Shown: positions 1-23,115 of the stretch, in pieces
Layout of the letters: every line of letters starts with the position of its first letter
Position numbering within the stretch: the stretch's first letter is position 1
Assembly (NCBI RefSeq): GCF_015706575.1
Contig: NW_024037070.1
Span: 4,955,874-5,019,873, forward strand
DNA: 64,000 nt
Direction: 5' to 3'
Origin: Patiria miniata
Lineage: Eukaryota > Echinodermata > Asteroidea > Valvatida > Asterinidae
Position numbers and translations under genes: made by a program
The notes under the pieces: generated by a model
Told to the model about the DNA's origin: nothing
Seen by the model: only the letters and a program-made list of their open reading frames with translations
Database searches by the model: none

Positions 1-2721
1 TAACAGAAATTGATGTTAGAATTTTCGCATTAAGAATGATTTTTACAGTTCAGAAAAAGGGGGGATATCTGTAGAACTCCAACCACGTTACTTACTCTCT
101 CATTAAGATCAACTCGTATTTTTAACAGAAAAAAAATTTCGAGGAAATCCTTTTGAAAGGTGTGCATCTCAAGCTAGTAGAATCTTAAAGTCTACATGTA
201 CCTATAGGCCTACATTGGAATGTTCATGCCTATTCAACGATACACCCAAAATACATTCATGTACATGTACGCTGTCCAAAACAGTACATGTACATGCACA
301 TTGTGTTGACATGTGTGAGCCCTCGTGTGTTCAAATTAGTCCAGGTTTTCTAAATCTGACACCGTTCAAGGGGTATTTTTGTTTAATGTCAATACCTTGC
401 ATACTGTGCGGTACTGTCACCCAATATTAAAGATATTAAAAGAAAAGTGCATATTAAGGGCTGACATCAAAATGGGTCACTTAGTCGAAAGGCTTGACAA
501 ATAAGTGTATTTTGAGAACGAAATTTGATAATGGTTGATAATATCAATTGCACCAATTTTTGTCTACGGTCGGTGATTCAATGTCGTTCTTTCAATTTCA
601 GGCCTGTTTTACCAATAACCAGTAATTGAATTTGTTGGAGTAATATCATGTAATGTACTGTAATATAATGTAATGGATGTGCCATTTTCAGTAATATTTT
701 TTGTCCGTCGGAGCCATTTCTGTTGTCAAGGTGGGAATGGAATGCTTTTACAGCCGGGCCTGACATTTAGCTGATGGCATTTCACTCTGCCCCAACACTT
801 CAGGGATTACACTTACCAAACTAACCCCCTCCATCATGTTCCGAACACAGCTCTTACCAAAAAACCAAGTCTGTCGTCATTCCAAAAAAGAAAAGAAAAA
901 AGTGACAAAACCAGGCCCCAGGATTGAAATAGAACTCTTAATGTGCCCCTTTCAAAAGATCAAGGTACAAGTATCGCATTTATCTTGGTTGTTCGGTTGT
1001 TGTTTCGGCGCCGATAACGTGGGATGCATTGTAAGTAGTAAGACACCCCGGCGGAGAGATGTATGAAAATGGATAATTGCACGAGGGTTTGAAGTGGGCA
1101 AAATTAATGGTCTGATTCATGTTGGCGTGTTGGGGGGAAAAAAAATCAACTGTCAAGATTCATGTTCAAATTCTACCCCTTTGAGATTCCACAATCTTCA
1201 GGAGCATACGCACAGGACGTCCGTTTTAAATTTGTGTGCAGTTGCTTTTATTTAAAACAAAATGGTTGGGGCATTTTGCCTTCGAAGTGCTTGATAAAAT
1301 ATGTAATAAAACTACATGTCGAGGGCATTTACAAAAAAATACTACTTTTTTTAATCCTTGGCATTTCCAGCATCACGGACATTACAAATCAGGCTTTTGG
1401 GTACTTCAAGAGCTCAGTGAATAAACCTGAAAACGTATCACTCAAATCTTATACATCCATCATCTGGTAATGGTCAAGGAGATTACAGACTAGAAGTTTG
1501 GGATCATTTCTTTGAATCACTCGTTAGATATCACGGTTAATTGGCTCTGTCACGGACATTACATTTTCTTTTATAATTGCCCTTCTGTGAGTTGCGGCAC
1601 GGTGCGGAGAGTGAGAAGAAAAAAAAGAAGATCAGACTAGAAAACAGACGATTCAAACAAGCTTGCGAATTCACTGGTCAAACCTATTTTTGTAGGTCCC
1701 GTTTTGGCTCCAATGAGATGTTAGCATTTCAACGGCCCTCTTCAATCTCAGGCTGGCTGGCATGGCAGGGCAGAGGCATTGGGTTACCCAACCCGCCTTG
1801 TTTTTCCTCTCGGACATGCTGGTCAGTTCGGCCAGACTGTTTTTTTGTATGTTTTCTTCTCAGAGCTCTGTCCAAACGTCTCTCTCCCGAGCCTTTGACG
1901 TGGGTTAGTGACGTAGACACAAACAAAGTTGTTTTCCTTTTCTTTTCTTTTTTTATCCTTCACCCACTCGTTTGCGTCTTAACTATTCCTACCCACATAT
2001 CGCTACTACACAATTCTTCTTTTGATTTCTCCAAGGATTAAGACAATATTTTTTTGTTGCTGTTAATTACTGTCCGTGTAGAATTGACTAAAAAAATTTG
2101 TTTTGTCATAAAATATTGGATTCCCGGACCTCATGAATAAAATTTCCTGGGCAGACAGTAAATATTATTTTAATTTATTTTATTTGATAACAATTTTATT
2201 CATTGGCGTTGAGTAGCTTCAAAATTATTCATCTGTACACTTACTCTGGTATACATGTACATGTATACATTTTGTATGCAAACATGTGCATTTACATGTG
2301 CATAATGAACATGTGCATTGTATGCACGTGTACGTAAAACGTGCACCAAATCTGTCCATATGTATGTGGATCTGAGGAATTTTTTTTTAGGCATCATAAT
2401 TAAATTACGCAAAAGCCTTTATGGAGACTCTTGACCTATATCTTGCTCTCTGAATTGCCAAAGGAAACATATGTTGAAAGGTTTACTTTCCTGGAGGGAC
2501 ACGGCTTATGTTATTAAAGGGTTCCGCGATTGCCCTCCATACATTTTGGGCCCCAGAACAAACTAAAAATATCGCACTGGAAGGAAATGATGTTATATTT
2601 ATGCTGCATTTTTTTTTTTTTTTTTACTCATGTTTTTTTTTTTTTTCGCCAAGAAATATTGCTGTTTTTTTAATTGACTAGATTGCCCAGCTTAATTCAT
2701 CTGATGTAGTAATTTTTCTGT

Positions 2722-2998
2722 AAGGGGAGTCGGATTGGCGTAGCGGTACTTTCCCCGATTTCCACCGCTGTGACCGGGGTTGGAATCCCGCCTGGGCCAA
2801 TATGTGGATTGGGTTTTCAGTCCCTACCTGATTCTGTGGGTTTTCCCCAGAATATTCTTCTGGGCTTTTCCTCCCACCTCTAAAACTGTCATTTCTTCTC
2901 ATTGTTTCGTCAGGCTTTCGGGCTACAGTGCCTCGGGCACTTTTGAGGAATACTTGGTTTCATTACCAGAAAGACATAAAATAAATAAAATAAATAGT
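2722..2998 (+). mobile_element. tRNA-derived SINE with AAATA-type tail
   Basis: A tRNA-like head starts near 2728. It has an A-box-like TGGCGTAGCGG at about 2738 and a B-box-like GGTTGGAATCC at about 2778. A core with GGGTTTTCCCC and TTTTCCTCCCACC follows, then a tail of AAATA-like repeats ending near 2998. This order (pol III promoter head, conserved body, short A-rich repeat tail) is diagnostic of SINEs. The exact family is not assigned. Confidence 0.75.
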
Positions 2999-5692
2999 AA
3001 TGTTTCTAATATTAGACTTGAACATTAGATGGCAAAAGTAAACTGTGAAAGAGTTAAGTTAAATCAATCATTAGATTATGGTTTCATAAATGTGTGAAGT
3101 ATCATAATGATGGATGAAAAAAAAAGGGGATGTTTTGGTGAAGTTTTTTTTTTTTAGTCTTTTTTTGGCTATCCTGTTATTCCAATCATTCCTTCCTCCG
3201 TGTTCCAATCTCCCTCACAAAATCCAGGCATGCATCAGCCGCAAAGCAATTTGACTAATTTGAATTTCCTCATCAAACAGAAAAGACACTTATCAAATTT
3301 CCCATCGAGATTCAGAAATTATGCATTTTGAAATGTACTTTCCCTTAATGTTGCTTTTAATATTCCAATGACTCTACTGCCATTCAGATTTCTTTTCCTA
3401 TTATCCAACGTCCCTCCACATAATTTGTTTCTCAATCAAGTTCTGAAAACTGTACATATGTAGACAGTGTTTTTTCCCTCTTAAAAGTAATTTGGAAATG
3501 GCTTTAAAAAATCCATGCGCACAGATAAGAAGATTTTTGTTCGTACATTTTGCTAAAACCAATAGCGTATTTATCTTCTTCAGCCTTGCTCTTTCTAAGC
3601 TCTCTCCGTTTCTGTATTGTTTGCCTGAAATATCCAAAACCATCTCTTTTCATAAGTTGATTTGTTTCCTCTGCCCCTTATCTGCAAATCTGTCCTCGTT
3701 GATTCCCTTTCCTTGTGGCTTCCTCCGTACGTAATCCACCAAAGATTCGACGAGATCTCTGATAACTCGTGCAGAGATTCATGGCGGATAGTGTATTGAT
3801 TGCACTGCTGTTGGAGGAATTTGTCCCGAGCTTCTGAGAGAAGACGCTAAATATAAATTCAAGAGCCTTGTTTTCCCCCTACCCTTTCCTGTTTTTTTCT
3901 TTATCTCTGGTTTGATAACAATCGCTTGTAGTCCACGCTAAATATATCTCGGAGAAAAACATGCGCAAGACTGTGACCCTTTCTCTCTATACAATTGTAT
4001 ATTGTAAATATGAAATTTGAAGAAAAAAAAATGTTTGCAGTTGTTCTTTTGAAAAGAGAGATACGCGGACTATGCTCAAAAACTGAGGCAGAAAATAAGA
4101 GAAATTGATGGAAACGGCACTGTTTTCTTGAAGACTCGGGTGCATTTTCTATTCCTGTGAGAAATATTTGTTTGAAAATATTTTGTCAATATATGTAATT
4201 ACTTTCTTGAAACACATGGCTATCCAATTGAAATTGTGTTTTGTTTGATGCATTCCGATTCCAATTGACTTGTCATATACTCAGCCATACATGCCCAGCC
4301 TTGGCCTTGTACATTGTGCAACAAGGATCCAGAATTTTCATGTGAATTAAAAATGTCTTCAATGATAATGCTCATGACTCAATTTGAGAACATTTTATGA
4401 AAGGTTGGGCAGTTTTGGTTTGAAAAAATGAATGTTGACATAAGATTTGATAAACAAAATTGCCAAGAGGAACATGATTTCTTTTTAGTTTATTTTTACT
4501 GTAAATTACTATGTAGATGTACCAGAAGTATACCTTTTCACTGGAGTTTACCCACACCTGGGGTAAATGTACCTTACTGTGTAATATAATCAACAAAATT
4601 ATCTGGAATTCTTTATATTTGTTGCAAGGATTGTGACATATTTAACACAAACTGTCGGGCTAGTTTTTACCCTTGACGCCTTTAATTTCTTGGTAGTCTC
4701 AGACTTGACCCCGAGGTGAGTTCCATGCTGCATATGCCATATCAATCAACAATCCTCAGTTATTACTTCCTGGGCCTTTAAAGAATGCATTCTTGACTGG
4801 ATAATTTTTTTTCTGTTTTGATTATTTTCTTTCGTGTTTTTTTTTTTCTTTCTATGGTACAAAACAGCCCGGCCCTTGATTAGATTAGCCAAGGCTTAAA
4901 CAGTGCGTAGCTGTTGTCACTGACAGATGTACAGAGCATAATTGAAGAGTGGGGCATTCAACCGTGTGGATGAATTTGCATGACATTTGAAAACCAACTA
5001 TAAAGAAGAAAAGAAAGACAGAAAAAAAAAGAGGAAAAATAAAAGGTCCATTGCTTTGTTGAGTTTAAATGCACTTCTACTTCGTTTGCTTGGTTTTTGA
5101 ATCTCATTTGTACAATGAACTGTGAAGAAGGATTATATACATGGTGTAGACATTTGGATACAGTTGTGTAAAATTGAATTTAGAGTAAAGTGAAATCAGC
5201 TTTCACACCAGTCGGTATAATGGTATCGTACTTTGTCAACTGTTGTGTGGTTCTCCTGTGTAGTACTTGGTTTTGTAACAACATATTTTTAATTTTTGAT
5301 AGTATGTCCATTGAGAAATACATTAGTTAAAGTCTTGTATGGCTTGTACATTGTAAGTCTCGTAAGTTGTATGTAATGTTTACATTTTCTGCCCGTTTAA
5401 GTCAAGTTTAGGGAATCCCTTTTTTTTTTATTCTTCGACCCTATTTTGGGCCCCGGATCCAAGAAAAACAAACAACTTTTATATTACCGCCAACCCTGTC
5501 TGGAGCCCCACTAACAAAAAAAATAATTATTGAGAGAAAAAAAAGAATATCAAATTCAGGAAATCTGGCTGTCTGTTATTTGAAAAGCTGTGAAAAATAA
5601 TATTTGATTTTACTAGAAGTACAGCGTATGGCAAACAGTGCAATCTCAGAAGAAGTGAGGGTGTTCCCTCTCATCATGTCAGGGGTTTATAG

Positions 5693-6115
5693 TTAACCTT
5701 AATAACCCTAAATCCCATCCTTTTTGCTAGGATGTAGCCTCAATCCTGCAAAATCCTCCAATTGGCCTCAAGGCGAAATAGCATACCGCCTCAGTCCTGC
5801 AAATTCCTCCGTTATTTCTTAAATATGGTCCCTGGAGAGGTGACCACTGCCTGAATCCTGCAAAATCCTCTGGCTATGACTGTCAATAGGCCGAGGCAGA
5901 GGCAGTGACATCTTGGTGCAGTGTGGAGGATTTCAAGTATAATCAAGGACTAAATTTATGCACGGCTGAGCATAAACAACACAAGGTCCGGCCCAAGACC
6001 TTGACACAGTGCGCACTCCGAAATCAGCAACGCACTTTTGCCATGTAACCTCAATCCTGCAAATTCCTCCAATTTGCAAAAAGGATTTTGGAGGATTTGG
6101 GATTATTAGGGTTAA
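5693..6115. mobile_element. Foldback MITE with TTAA ends (piggyBac-like candidate)
   Basis: The left end reads TTAACCTTAATAACCC and the right end is its inverted counterpart, ending ATTATTAGGGTTAA. If TTAA is the target duplication, the inverted repeats begin CCYTAATAA, as in piggyBac-type elements. The inside carries several copies of an AATCCTGCAAAATCCTCC-like motif in both orientations. A diverged relative lies at about 57464-57885. There is no coding capacity. The superfamily is a tentative inference. Confidence 0.65.
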
Positions 6116-7434
6116 TACTGTTATGTCATGGCCGCCACTACAGCCTAAACGTTGGTGAGCTGCCTTGTGCAGATATTGATCCCAATAATAAGTCAACTAC
6201 ATCGTGCCAATGATGGCTTTACATATATTTCATTGCAATAAACAAACGAGATGAAATGCACTTGGTATCATTTAATTTAGCCATCTACTGGTATATGGTT
6301 GCAACAGCCAAAAAAAAAAATTCTTTCAGTTTTTAATTTTTCGCCGACCAACCGATCCTGCTTCAGCGGTAACAAAATATGAGAATCACAGAAATAAAAA
6401 AAGCACTCCCGTATATATAAATAAATATTTCCATACATCAGTCACTAAGTCTCGTTATTGAGTTACAACAAAGAAATTTTCCCAAGCTCACGCTGATGAA
6501 CAAAGATTTCTATCTAAAGAAAATACAATCTGTTGGAAAAGAAAAACCCTGAATAGGTATAATTGAGAGCTTCATTCCCTCAGAGTATAGATACATGCGT
6601 AGACAATGGATGTTGATGATGTCCGTGTGTTAAGCGAGTATATTTGCAGCCAACACTAAGGACCCTTAGTCTGTCAATTGACGTCAGTAGATGGAAACGT
6701 TGCCCGGCACACCGCTGTTATTTTTAAAAAGTCCTGTACATGTTGTTGCGTGTTTTCCACTGTCGCATTGAGAGATAGTCCATTTGCGTAAGCAGGAAGT
6801 AGGGGGGGGGAAGCCTTATAAATACATTACCCCCTCCCCCATCCCCTTGTAAAAAAATACTTATAAGTTAAAGAAAATGTTAAACTCCGCTGTTTTTTGT
6901 TATCCACTTGAAAAACAGAATGAAATTGATGTAATTTTTATTCGGTAAAACACCGATGAAACAAATGAATGAACGAAAATAGAAAATTAAAATACACATG
7001 TTTGTGAAAAAAATTTCTTTTGTTAGAATATTAAAAATGGGTCCCTGTTTACAATTTTGTCTCCGAAGTCTTAGAAAAGTCTTCCTCAAAACACGGGGCT
7101 AAAAAGTAATCTTGCAATTTTTTTTTAACTTCTATTTAAGAGATTAAAGGCTGAAAAAATGGAATTGTCGTCCTGAACAGAAAGGCAAATTGTACTTGAT
7201 GACAGGCCTTTATTTTAGTTGGAAGCCTTGAATTTTTGGATTTATGTTTTAATTATAGCCTCAGTGAACATGTATGATACCGTGCCCCGTACAGCCTTGC
7301 AGTCATTAGAACAATGCACCCACGCAATATATTTGTTTGATGATGCATATTGTTAGAGAGTTCGTATAATAACATGGGGGTTTTAATGAAGATTTACCTT
7401 CATAAAATTGTATTATATTTTTTTTCCATCTCAG

Positions 7435-17320
<9,886 letters not shown>

Positions 17321-18023
17321 AGGTCTTAAACCATCGAGGAAAAAACAACGGATGAGGTCGGAAAATCGGATTGATTACGGAGAGGATTGAAACCCATGTA
17401 ACTGATTTACACTTGGGGTAACCGGCGAAGGATTTGAAAAGGGATGGGCGGAGTTATTGAATGGGAGGTGATCCCGTAAAGGGGGTGGATGTTCGGGTTG
17501 GGTCATTCGGGGGATGTTGGCATGGTCGATTCGTCGGTCAAAATTTTGCCCGCACGATTTCGTGTTCAGAGGTGGTTTGTTAATGGGAAGTTTTATGAGC
17601 GAAAATTTTGGTAGCTTGTTGGCACTAGAAACAAAAAAAACAGTAAGGTGGCGGTGGAATATGGAACAGGTTTGAACGTGTACCGAGTGGTGATTTTGAA
17701 AAGATTGATTTTATGACTGACTAGTTGGCAAACCTGTGAGGTTTTTATTGAGGTGGTTTTTCTTTTTTTTTTTTGGAGATTTTATTTGGTCAAATTGAAG
17801 GATTGGGTGATTGGGATGTGGGGACGAAAAGAGCTTTAGGGGAACGTAACTACCATTTCCAGAAGAACGACCGTTTTGCGGAGAGGAAAATCTCGCTGTC
17901 ATTTTGGTGGAATTTATTGTTATTTGTTGGGGTTTTTTTTTATCCCAAGGGATAACCAGAAGAACCAATTATTTGAGGAAAATATTGAGAAAAAAATGTT
18001 GTCTTTATCACAGGTACATTGTA

Positions 18024-18029
18024 AATAAA
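18024..18029 (+). terminator. Candidate poly(A) signal AATAAA (first)
   Basis: The first clear AATAAA after the ankyrin-gene stop, about 700 bp downstream, within T-rich sequence. Use is not shown; a second hexamer lies at 19398. Confidence 0.4.
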
Positions 18030-19397
18030 GTATACATATAAAACAAATGTATATATATATAAAAACAACTTGTGTTTGTAAATTACACATTGACAAAATT
18101 CACACATGTACAGAGAGTTACTCTTTAACACGAATTGATTGTTGTTGTTTTTCTAACAAATCAAGAATCTGTTTCTGATGGAGATTTGTTCTTAACAAAA
18201 TTTGGAAAAAAGTTTAACAACTGAGGGAGGTTTCCCAAGTTGTTGTTGTTTTGTTTTTTTAAGTGATTGAGCTTTGTGGATTTTTTTTTGTTTTTAGTGA
18301 TGTTGACCAAAAATTCTGTTTTTAATAGTGGAATTATCTGTTATATCGTTGGGACTCGTGTTCATCGATAACTGAAGAGTTCTATTCAGTTTTTAGGGTC
18401 CTTTATTTTTTTTCCCTGCAGAGATTTGTTTTAAATTTTGCCATTTTTTTTTTGGTTTGATGTTTGAAGACAGTTTGATGTTGGAAAACTGCTTTTGAAG
18501 AAACAGCCTGCGCCAGTTAGTTTATGTAAATTAAAAACAAAAACCATCAAATTGAAAGTTGACCATTGTTTTTAAACTTCGGGTTTAGGTAAACTAGTTA
18601 AATGATAAACTAGTGCACAGCGTTTTAACTAGATTAACTAGTTATATGGTTTTATCAGTCAACATGGTCCACAGCTAATCCTGTTCAACTGTAGATACCT
18701 TACTAATAAACCGAAAAATCCATACGTGTTTCGCTTAAACCCCACCCCCCCCCCCCAAAAAAAAACTCTACACCCAATCACAAAGTATGTTAATAACCTA
18801 AACTAGGTCAAGCCTTGGCAATCTTAACAAAAATAAATAGTAATTTTCCCGACCCTAAAAAAGAGATTTTATAGAAGCTATGGAAGGGAAAAACCCTTAT
18901 TATTGTAGATTTCCATTCATTTTATACAGAATTTGTGCTGGATTTTGTGAAATCTGACCATTAGTCCGTTCATTTTAAGTATTATCTTTTCAAAGCCACT
19001 CTTTGTCAAAAATAAAGGTATCTAGAACATATTCCTGTAACGATGAGAACTATACTTGTGCATGTACATTTTCTTGGTGCAAAGAAAATCTAACGTATGT
19101 CCCTCAAAATTAGCATTTCCCTATATAAGCCCAAAAAAACCCAAAATGTAAGGGCATAACAGTTTTGTGATCGAAGTTGATCCAAGTTATAAGAAGCCAG
19201 TATTGGCGTGTGATTTTGCGATATCATTTACTCCTGTTTAGTGTGTATGTGCGTATGGAGGAGTTTAACAGTCGTTTGAGTTAACGTGACCCCGTCTACG
19301 GTATTCGTTGTGCAGTGCCACATTTGTTAGCCATAATTTGTGAAAAACCATGGGAGTTGTTCCTTTTGATTAGTGTACATCATTCCTTTCCCATTTT

Positions 19398-19403
19398 AAT
19401 AAA
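19398..19403 (+). terminator. Candidate poly(A) signal AATAAA (second)
   Basis: A hexamer about 2.08 kb after the ankyrin-gene stop, followed within 30-40 bp by TG/T-rich sequence. It could give a longer 3' UTR. The choice between this and the signal at 18024 cannot be made from sequence. Confidence 0.35.
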
Positions 19404-21663
19404 GATCAATCCCTGCTTGTTTCCGATGAGAAATCTGACCGTTTAAGTAACAAAACATTTCTAAGAGATGCATATTTCCCCTGTAGTGAATAAACAAAAA
19501 AAGTGAAACTTTGCAAGGATGTAAACCATGTATTAGTTAACTCACGTACCAACTTCGTTTTGTTCTGTATTTCCTTTCTTGCGTGCAATTATACTTATGT
19601 ACCATTTAGATTATTGCGTTTTTGTGTTTACTTATGGTACATTTATTTGCTTTTTTGTTTTTTGTTTTTTTGGCTAAACTAGCATGAACGATTGGTTAAT
19701 GTGGTGTTTTGTTATCACCAAAAACATTAAAAAGAACACGAGTTCTTAAAAACCACTGCACACAAACTAGATGTTTAATCAAAGTTCTCAAAAATGTACT
19801 GTTGTCATTTGGTGTGGTAAAAGAAAATTATTGTACAAAAAAATAATAACGTGAAGTCCGTGAAGATGCTTGAACTGCCAAGGTGTATAGAATTAAAATG
19901 CGATTAACATCAAAGAAAACAGGAATGCGAGTTTTGTCTCTTCGATTTTGTGTTTTCGAGTTCTTTTTTTCTTTTTCAAAAATGCACAAAATTCCGACCA
20001 TGGAAAAAGGCGACACGTGCGATCCAAGGATCACCTTTTTGTTTAGTCATCAGATCTTGAACAAAATAAGATTTGAAAATTGATGACGTTTGAGGGGTCA
20101 ACTCTGTGACAACGAACAGATATATGTTAACTCAAAATAATTAACACCTATATGAAATGCACATCATTGTTTTAATTCCATATAATTAAGGTTTTATACA
20201 CACCAACGTCAACGAGTAAACAACCATACATATATATGATTTTTATCAAGATGTTTTTGACATCCGTCTCCCCAGGAAAAAAGGTCCAAGCTATTACATT
20301 TTTTTCATGAAAATTAGATTATTTACAGAAATAAATGAGTAAAAAAATTCTGAGGATAACTTATTTTTTAGACCAAAAAAGATTTTAAATCATGTTTTTA
20401 AATTTCACAGTTCAAAAGTAACATTGTTCAAAACAATGAAATACATGTGTATTACAAAACATACATGTACATGTACAAGGTAATTCTGCAAAAAAGCAAC
20501 ATGTTGAAATTTCCAAACAAACTTTTAGCACACGGAAGAATGCCTGTACAAAGAAATTTTTATCAATTACAAAAATGATGACTGGAAGGGCAATCAATTC
20601 CTGCCAAGTTCAGCCATAAAAGTGAATGAAATATTTAAACAATGAAATTTGGACAAATTCAATCAAATTAGTTTTTTGCATATTTGTTTAAATTTTAGAG
20701 ACTTCGAACATAAGTCATTCATGGGATCGAATCAAATCTGAGTGGTTGGTAAAAATCAGCTAAAGAATCCTCAAAAAAATTACAAAAAAATTTGCATGAC
20801 ATTTGGCTGATAAGCTGTTTTGGCTTATAAGAAAATGTCTAACCAACTTTCTATTCTTATAACTTATTAGCTCCATTTAATTGCACCCAATTGTTATTAA
20901 CAATAATCATCTTTTAGCGAGTTGAACAGTTTGAAAACAACACATCATATTAACAACTTCATGGGCTCTACGCGCTAACTAGAAAGGACATTTTGACGTG
21001 TGTGTCCTGGTTCGTGCGCATATGGTGCAAAATACGCAACACTAATTTTTTTTTCTTTCTGAATGTGCACAAAGCAACAGTGTCTTCGCATGAGTGTCGG
21101 GCGTAGTTAGCATAGCATTTGAATATCTCTCCCAGTGGTCTCCCCCAACTCTCCCTTTCTTACCGTTGAGGGGGTACTTGTGCAAAGAGCCCATAGGCAG
21201 CGTACCTTTTAAATATACATAAAATAGACCAGTACAAGCCAATATACAGCTTTAACTCAAAAGAATGCTGGTTTCATACAAAGAGCTAATATGCTGGTAA
21301 TTTCTTGAAGTTTTACATTGTATTTTTTTAACACACATCTTGTACAGTGTCCATTTTGTACAGTGTCACAATAAAACTCAGTCATGCAAGAAGTGTTTTC
21401 TCGGTACGACCCTCATTGAAGCTGGGCACATAAAACAAAAGTGTTTGGCAAAATATATAGAATGTGAAAATGTAGCATTATTAGCAATATGTACACGAAT
21501 GTGTAAGTTGAATAATGGTGGTGGCAATGCTGCCCTCTTGTGGTAAATCTGGATCACAAAAAATAGCAACCACCACACAGAGCATACCAGGCTAGGGTAT
21601 TTTATAATAAGAACGATATTCTGCATATATGTGACATGCACTGCACTTTTTCAACTGCATGTA

Positions 21664-22737
21664 CAGGGTGACCCCCAAAAGATGCAACCCTGAAACATAT
21701 GCTTTTTTTTTTTCAAAAACGTGATCGGTGAATTTTGATGTTTTGATATCAGATTAAAGCTAAGAGCTTTTTCTTTCAAATACTGAAAAAAATCATGAGA
21801 ACAGCACATTGTTTGCTGAGAAAATACCAATTATGTGAAAGAAGTGATTTTTCATCCTTTCCAAAGTTGCTTCAATCAGTGAAACATGTTACTGTAAGCC
21901 CACTGTGCAAATCTTTCATTTGTGCAATTTCTTCAATATTTTGACATATTTATGATGCTGAAAAGGTTTAATACCTGTTCAGGTGAAATAAAAGGTATAT
22001 CCATCAAATTCATTTGTGACCTGTTCTGTCAAAATCAGACTTTTCTGGGCATAAGGTGACAAATGAGGTTTTTGCATATTGTTAAAATATGTTCTTTTTC
22101 CTTTTAATAGGTGGTTTAATTTTTGAAACCGGTCATTCCTGGGCAGAGTTATGCTATTTTGAAGTTCATTGTGTCGAAAAGTAGAAAACGGAGAAAATGG
22201 CCACGAACGTCACAAAACAGTAATTTCTTTAATTGATATACCTTAACAAATCATCAAAAATACTATATTTAGAGTTCAAATTATGGTTTCAAACTTTCAT
22301 AGTATATTTAAGACATGTTCAGGATTACAAATATGATAAAATTGGACAATCGAAAAAAAATCACCTCCACAGTTTTTTGGCCATATCTTACTTTCAACCT
22401 CTGCCCAGAAGCGTCTGCTTTTGACAGAACAGGTCACATTTGTGCTCTTGTCATATTATGCGCCGTGTTGTTTGTAAGGATTAGGACATGCACAGATAGG
22501 TACAGTGTATATCCCTTAACTGTAGTAATGCCATTTGAATGGACCAAAAAAGGAGTTGTGTTACATAATTGACATTTTCTCAGCAACCCAATGTGCTGTT
22601 TTCATGATTTTTTTTTCTCAGTATTTGAAAGAAAAAACTCTCAGCTTCAATCTGATATCCAAAACATAATCATTCACCGGCCACGTTTTTGAAACAAGGC
22701 AAATCTTTTAAGGTTGCATTTTTGTTGGGGCACCCTG
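21664..22737. mobile_element. Long-TIR, TA-flanked non-autonomous element (mariner-like)
   Basis: The ends CAGGGTGACCCCCAAAA and (inverted) CAGGGTGCCCCAACAAA are each flanked by TA. The terminal inverted repeats run about 180 bp (21664-21850 against 22550-22737), including TTTCAAATACTGAAAAAAATC-like words near their inner parts. The AT-rich centre has no transposase frame. TA duplication and CAGGGTG ends fit Tc1/mariner-type MITEs. The right end lies 85 bp from the stop of the DUF1295 gene, so it may be part of that gene's 3' UTR. Confidence 0.75.
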
Positions 22738-22822
22738 TACTACAACCAAATTCTTTCCACACGAAATACAGATGTATAGTTACAGTATGAGTGAAGGGCG
22801 CCCTCACATTCCCCATCAAGAC

Positions 22823-23018
22823 TTAAGCCCTCACAACGCTTTGTCCTTCAGTAGGCGCAGCTGTTATCGGTTTGCATTCGTCTTTCGGCTTGAGGTTGTA
22901 GAATGGAAACTCGCACAGGAACAGGCACTTGACGACATCCGGCAAAGATCGGTAGAGGCGGGGCGGACAGAGGAGGATGGGGCTGGTCTGCCTCTTGTAC
23001 TCCTGGTATTCCGCTCGG
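22823..23018 (-). CDS. DUF1295 gene, exon 5 (C-terminus)
   Basis: The acceptor is TTGAATCCAG and the exon starts C|CGAGCG. Joining to the previous exon splits a TGC codon and gives [18 protein letters not shown]. Stop TAA lies at 22823-22825. The RxEYxxYKxxTSP tail is typical of DUF1295 proteins. Confidence 0.9.
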
Positions 23019-23079
23019 CTGGATTCAATGACAAGGAACAGTTTAATGGTTTGCGGTTACCATCTTTATGGTACTCTTA

Positions 23080-23115
<36 letters not shown>

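Larger units (their letters stand above)
1..7434. other. AT-rich non-coding region upstream of first recognised exon
   Basis: No exon with recognisable homology was found here on either strand. The open frames are short, low-complexity (lysine- or phenylalanine-rich) and lack splice or family support. Homopolymer T and A runs, ATG/TAC-rich words such as TACATGTAC, one tRNA-derived SINE and one foldback element make up the recognisable content. Because the exon at 7435 starts in phase 1 and vertebrate relatives have a further N-terminal region, this stretch is probably an upstream intron of the ankyrin gene, possibly with unrecognised short exons. That placement is inferred. Confidence 0.6.
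17321..21661. other. 3' UTR and convergent intergenic region
   Basis: This follows the ankyrin-gene stop and faces the 3' end of the minus-strand DUF1295 gene. It is T-rich, with poly-T and TTGTTGTT runs typical of a long 3' UTR. Candidate poly(A) signals lie at 18024 and 19398. A TACATGTACATGTAC word lies at about 20460. No exon, RNA gene or complete mobile element was recognised between 17321 and 21661. Confidence 0.7.

Noticed and set aside
836-1066. Missing N-terminal exon of the ankyrin gene (lysine-rich frame)
   Set aside because: Lys-rich composition and a donor-like AAGGTACAAG are suggestive, but no residue pattern matches the ANKRD11/12 N-terminus and the acceptor is unconvincing.
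1577-2041. 154-residue open frame in the left flank
   Set aside because: Phe/Ser-rich, with no recognised motif, start context or splice support; expected by chance in this length of sequence.
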